Assembly (NCBI GenBank): GCA_032173965.1
Contig: CM063290.1
Span: forward strand, 12,673,501-12,737,500
From: Sitta carolinensis
Lineage: Eukaryota > Chordata > Aves > Passeriformes > Sittidae
Length of the DNA stretch: 64,000 nucleotides
Direction of reading: 5' to 3'
Below are positions 61,800-64,000 of this stretch, piece by piece. The notes beneath the pieces are model-generated. The model saw nothing but the letters and a program-made list of their open reading frames with translations. It was not told where the DNA came from and searched no databases. The stretch's first letter is position 1, and every line of letters begins with the position of its first letter. The translations under genes were made by a program, and so were the position numbers.

Positions 61800-64000
61800 A
61801 TCTTGCTATTTGAGGTTAATTAACTCACGTGAGAAAGTGAATCTAATGTACTTTGTTATTTTCTGTTTTATGTGAATTTAGATTTTTAAAATAAGCTGGC
61901 TGCTGAATTACAAACTTCATAATATTTTGTTGTTACTTTATTAATGGTAGATGTCCATCAGATGTTGCAGCATGCCTGGTGTTAATCACAATGTTCCTCT
62001 CCCTGAATAATACAGGTTTGACTTTGACATATTACTGTTAAAGAGGAACCTACCAGTTGGGATATACCAATTAGCTTTTTTTTTTTTTTTTTTTACCAAC
62101 AGAGGAGTAAAGTACTGAACTGGTTCTTTGCTCACTTCACTGAAATTTAAGTTGGGCACCTGAAAGAGCAGAAATTTCTAGTAGCTGTAGGGGTGTGCAT
62201 ATACTCCATGTAATACAGCTGCTACTTCTTGTACATTCTCTAATTTCATCAGGTGTGGATTGGAGGTAAAAGTCTTACAGGTTAAGCAATACTGTGGAAT
62301 TTACTAAGAAGATCAAATGAAATGTAGTCATACAAATGCATTTTTATCCGTAACTTTCATGTTGTGCCTACTCCAAAGAACAGTGGTGTGTTTGCATCAG
62401 TGCACTTGGATCTGTTTAGTTTTCATTGTGTACTTGGCATTGAATGCAACATTAATTGTCTGTTGATGTTGTGTCCTGATGTGACTGATGTTTTCATCAG
62501 GGAGCCTCTAAATGAGTCAGTGTATAAATAAATAAAAAATGGAATTTACAAACTCAGTTCTGTCTCCTGTTATGCCTAAGTGACCAGACAAATTAAAGCA
62601 GTTCAGACACAGATAATCTCTACGTATATGTGTATTATGTAATATGTGAAAATCTACTAGAAAAATAATATAATTCATCTCAGATTAAAAGATGTAGTTA
62701 CAGTTTTGAGGAACAGAAATTTTAATTTTCATTGACCATTTTAAGAATGGATGTGGTATCAGACTTGACACCTAGTTTTTTATGAGGTTCTCTGGAGTCA
62801 GCTCACTAAAGCAGCCTTAGATACAAAATAGCTAGAAATCTATTTTTAAATCAATGTGAAGTTGATGCTTATCAATATGACCCATAATTAATACTTTCCT
62901 AAAAGAGAGTCAAAAAGTCTACTTATAGAAAACTGTTTTTGCCAAACCATAGGAATTAAATTTAGGTTGAAATTAACGGCCTAATTTGTAGCACTGCAAG
63001 CTCTTGCCCAGTAATTATCTTACTGAGAGATAACCCTCTGAAGAGAGATGACATCAGGAGCTGTTCTGACAGTGTCAAAACAATGCTGCAAAGTCTTCAG
63101 AAGTTTTAATTTTATGATGATGAGATCATCACTAAAGATATAGGTATCAGATAAAAAGGTGTGATCCCATAAAGACAATTGCAAAGACAGTAATGTGGAG
63201 ATGATCAAGCACAGATCTTGCAATGAATCATAAGAAGTAGTCAAACAATTTGCAGATGTCATCATTCCCTGTTGAGAAGCATTTTGGAAATTGCCAGATT
63301 TCAAAGTCTGAGTTTTCTTTTAATAAATCGCTTCCTTATTCATGTAGCTGGAGATGATGGGGTTATTTTTGGTCATATGTTTGGATTTTTTTCTCCAAAC
63401 AATCAGCAGTGCAGCATCAACTACTGAGCTGGCAAGCATCACTGAATACTAGAATTTGTAATGGCAGTTTTTTGCAGTTTTCATCCAAGAATACATGAGA
63501 AACAAACACTGACCTGGAATCCTTCTTAAGTGATTTATTTTGCATCTCAGGATGAATATTTGTCAGGTTAGCTCATGAACTAGCTCTAAACATTGTCTTG
63601 TACTTCTAACTGTATGGCAAAAATGTTTAATACTTGTATGATAAAGGGGCAGCATAAGGATAAATAAAATAACAAATCAGATTTGGTTAAGCCATCTGTT
63701 CTTTTTAGCATCTGATTACAAGCTGACATCATCAGTTGGCCATGGCTGAATAAACCTTGGCCTATCACAGAGAGCAGAGCATTACCTATATCTCTGAATA
63801 GATTCAGAAGGAAACGTTAATTTTTTTTTTGTAATCAAGGAAGTAACCAAATCCAAAAGCAGAAAATGTGTGGTAATTTCCTTCAGGACATGCATTTTGT
63901 CTTATAGTTAATGTAGCTGAAGCTAAAAATAGTGTCAGCAATTGCAATTTCGTTGTAGCTATTTGCTTTTTAGATGATTAAATGTACAGCCTCCTATGAT
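61800..64000. other. Upstream flank of CPB1, no gene recognised
   Basis: Neither strand shows exons resembling a known family. A poly(T) run lies near 62077-62094. The rest is AT-rich unique-looking DNA. In mammals CPA3 and AGTR1 flank CPB1; neither is visible here. Confidence 0.45.

Overview
This is nuclear DNA from a bird. CR1 LINE fragments (five recognised), avian-type retroviral LTRs, short introns, CpG-island promoters and four vertebrate gene families with bird-like sequences all point that way. I cannot name the species. The window is one contiguous vertebrate locus with spliced genes on both strands. It is not a bacterial or viral accessory region, and I found no obviously new multi-gene system in it.

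Layout. (1) 1-2204: no gene seen. (2) 2205-21043, plus strand: MELTF (melanotransferrin), 16 coding exons, a GPI-anchored two-lobe transferrin. (3) 21.4-22.1 kb: a CR1 fragment running straight into a CpG-island promoter. (4) 22101-24200, plus: PIGZ, two coding exons, the mannosyltransferase that adds the fourth mannose to GPI anchors. (5) 24.2-27.1 kb: intergenic DNA with a 28-C tract and an unassigned CpG-rich segment holding a 73-codon ORF. (6) 27126-27380, minus: NCBP2AS2. It shares a 277-bp bidirectional promoter with NCBP2 (27658-29517, plus, four coding exons, one U12-type intron). (7) 31.1-42.15 kb: an 11-kb gene-free interval with CR1 relics. (8) 42178-61596, minus: CPB1 (pancreatic procarboxypeptidase B), 11 coding exons with an ~8-kb intron 9 and a TATA promoter at 61.63 kb. 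(9) 61.64-64.0 kb: no gene seen.

The genes do not form a pathway, although PIGZ (GPI synthesis) lies next to MELTF (a GPI-anchored protein). MELTF-PIGZ-NCBP2 is the order known from human 3q29. CPB1 belongs to human 3q24, so the 31-42 kb interval holds a synteny junction relative to human.

The most interesting observations are these. MELTF has lost iron ligands in both lobes (Asp to Asn and His to Arg in the N-lobe; Asp to Gly and His to Gln in the C-lobe), together with the HEXXH motif of the human protein. Three single-base frame breaks occur: two in MELTF and one in the last CPB1 exon. Each is a one-base length change in a short homopolymer, which suggests consensus errors rather than decay, although decay is not excluded. 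There are two non-GT donors (MELTF intron 4, CPB1 intron 6). The NCBP2/NCBP2AS2 promoter carries three copies of the TCTCGCGAGA-type element.

Exon boundaries were worked out by hand from splice consensus, phase and family similarity.
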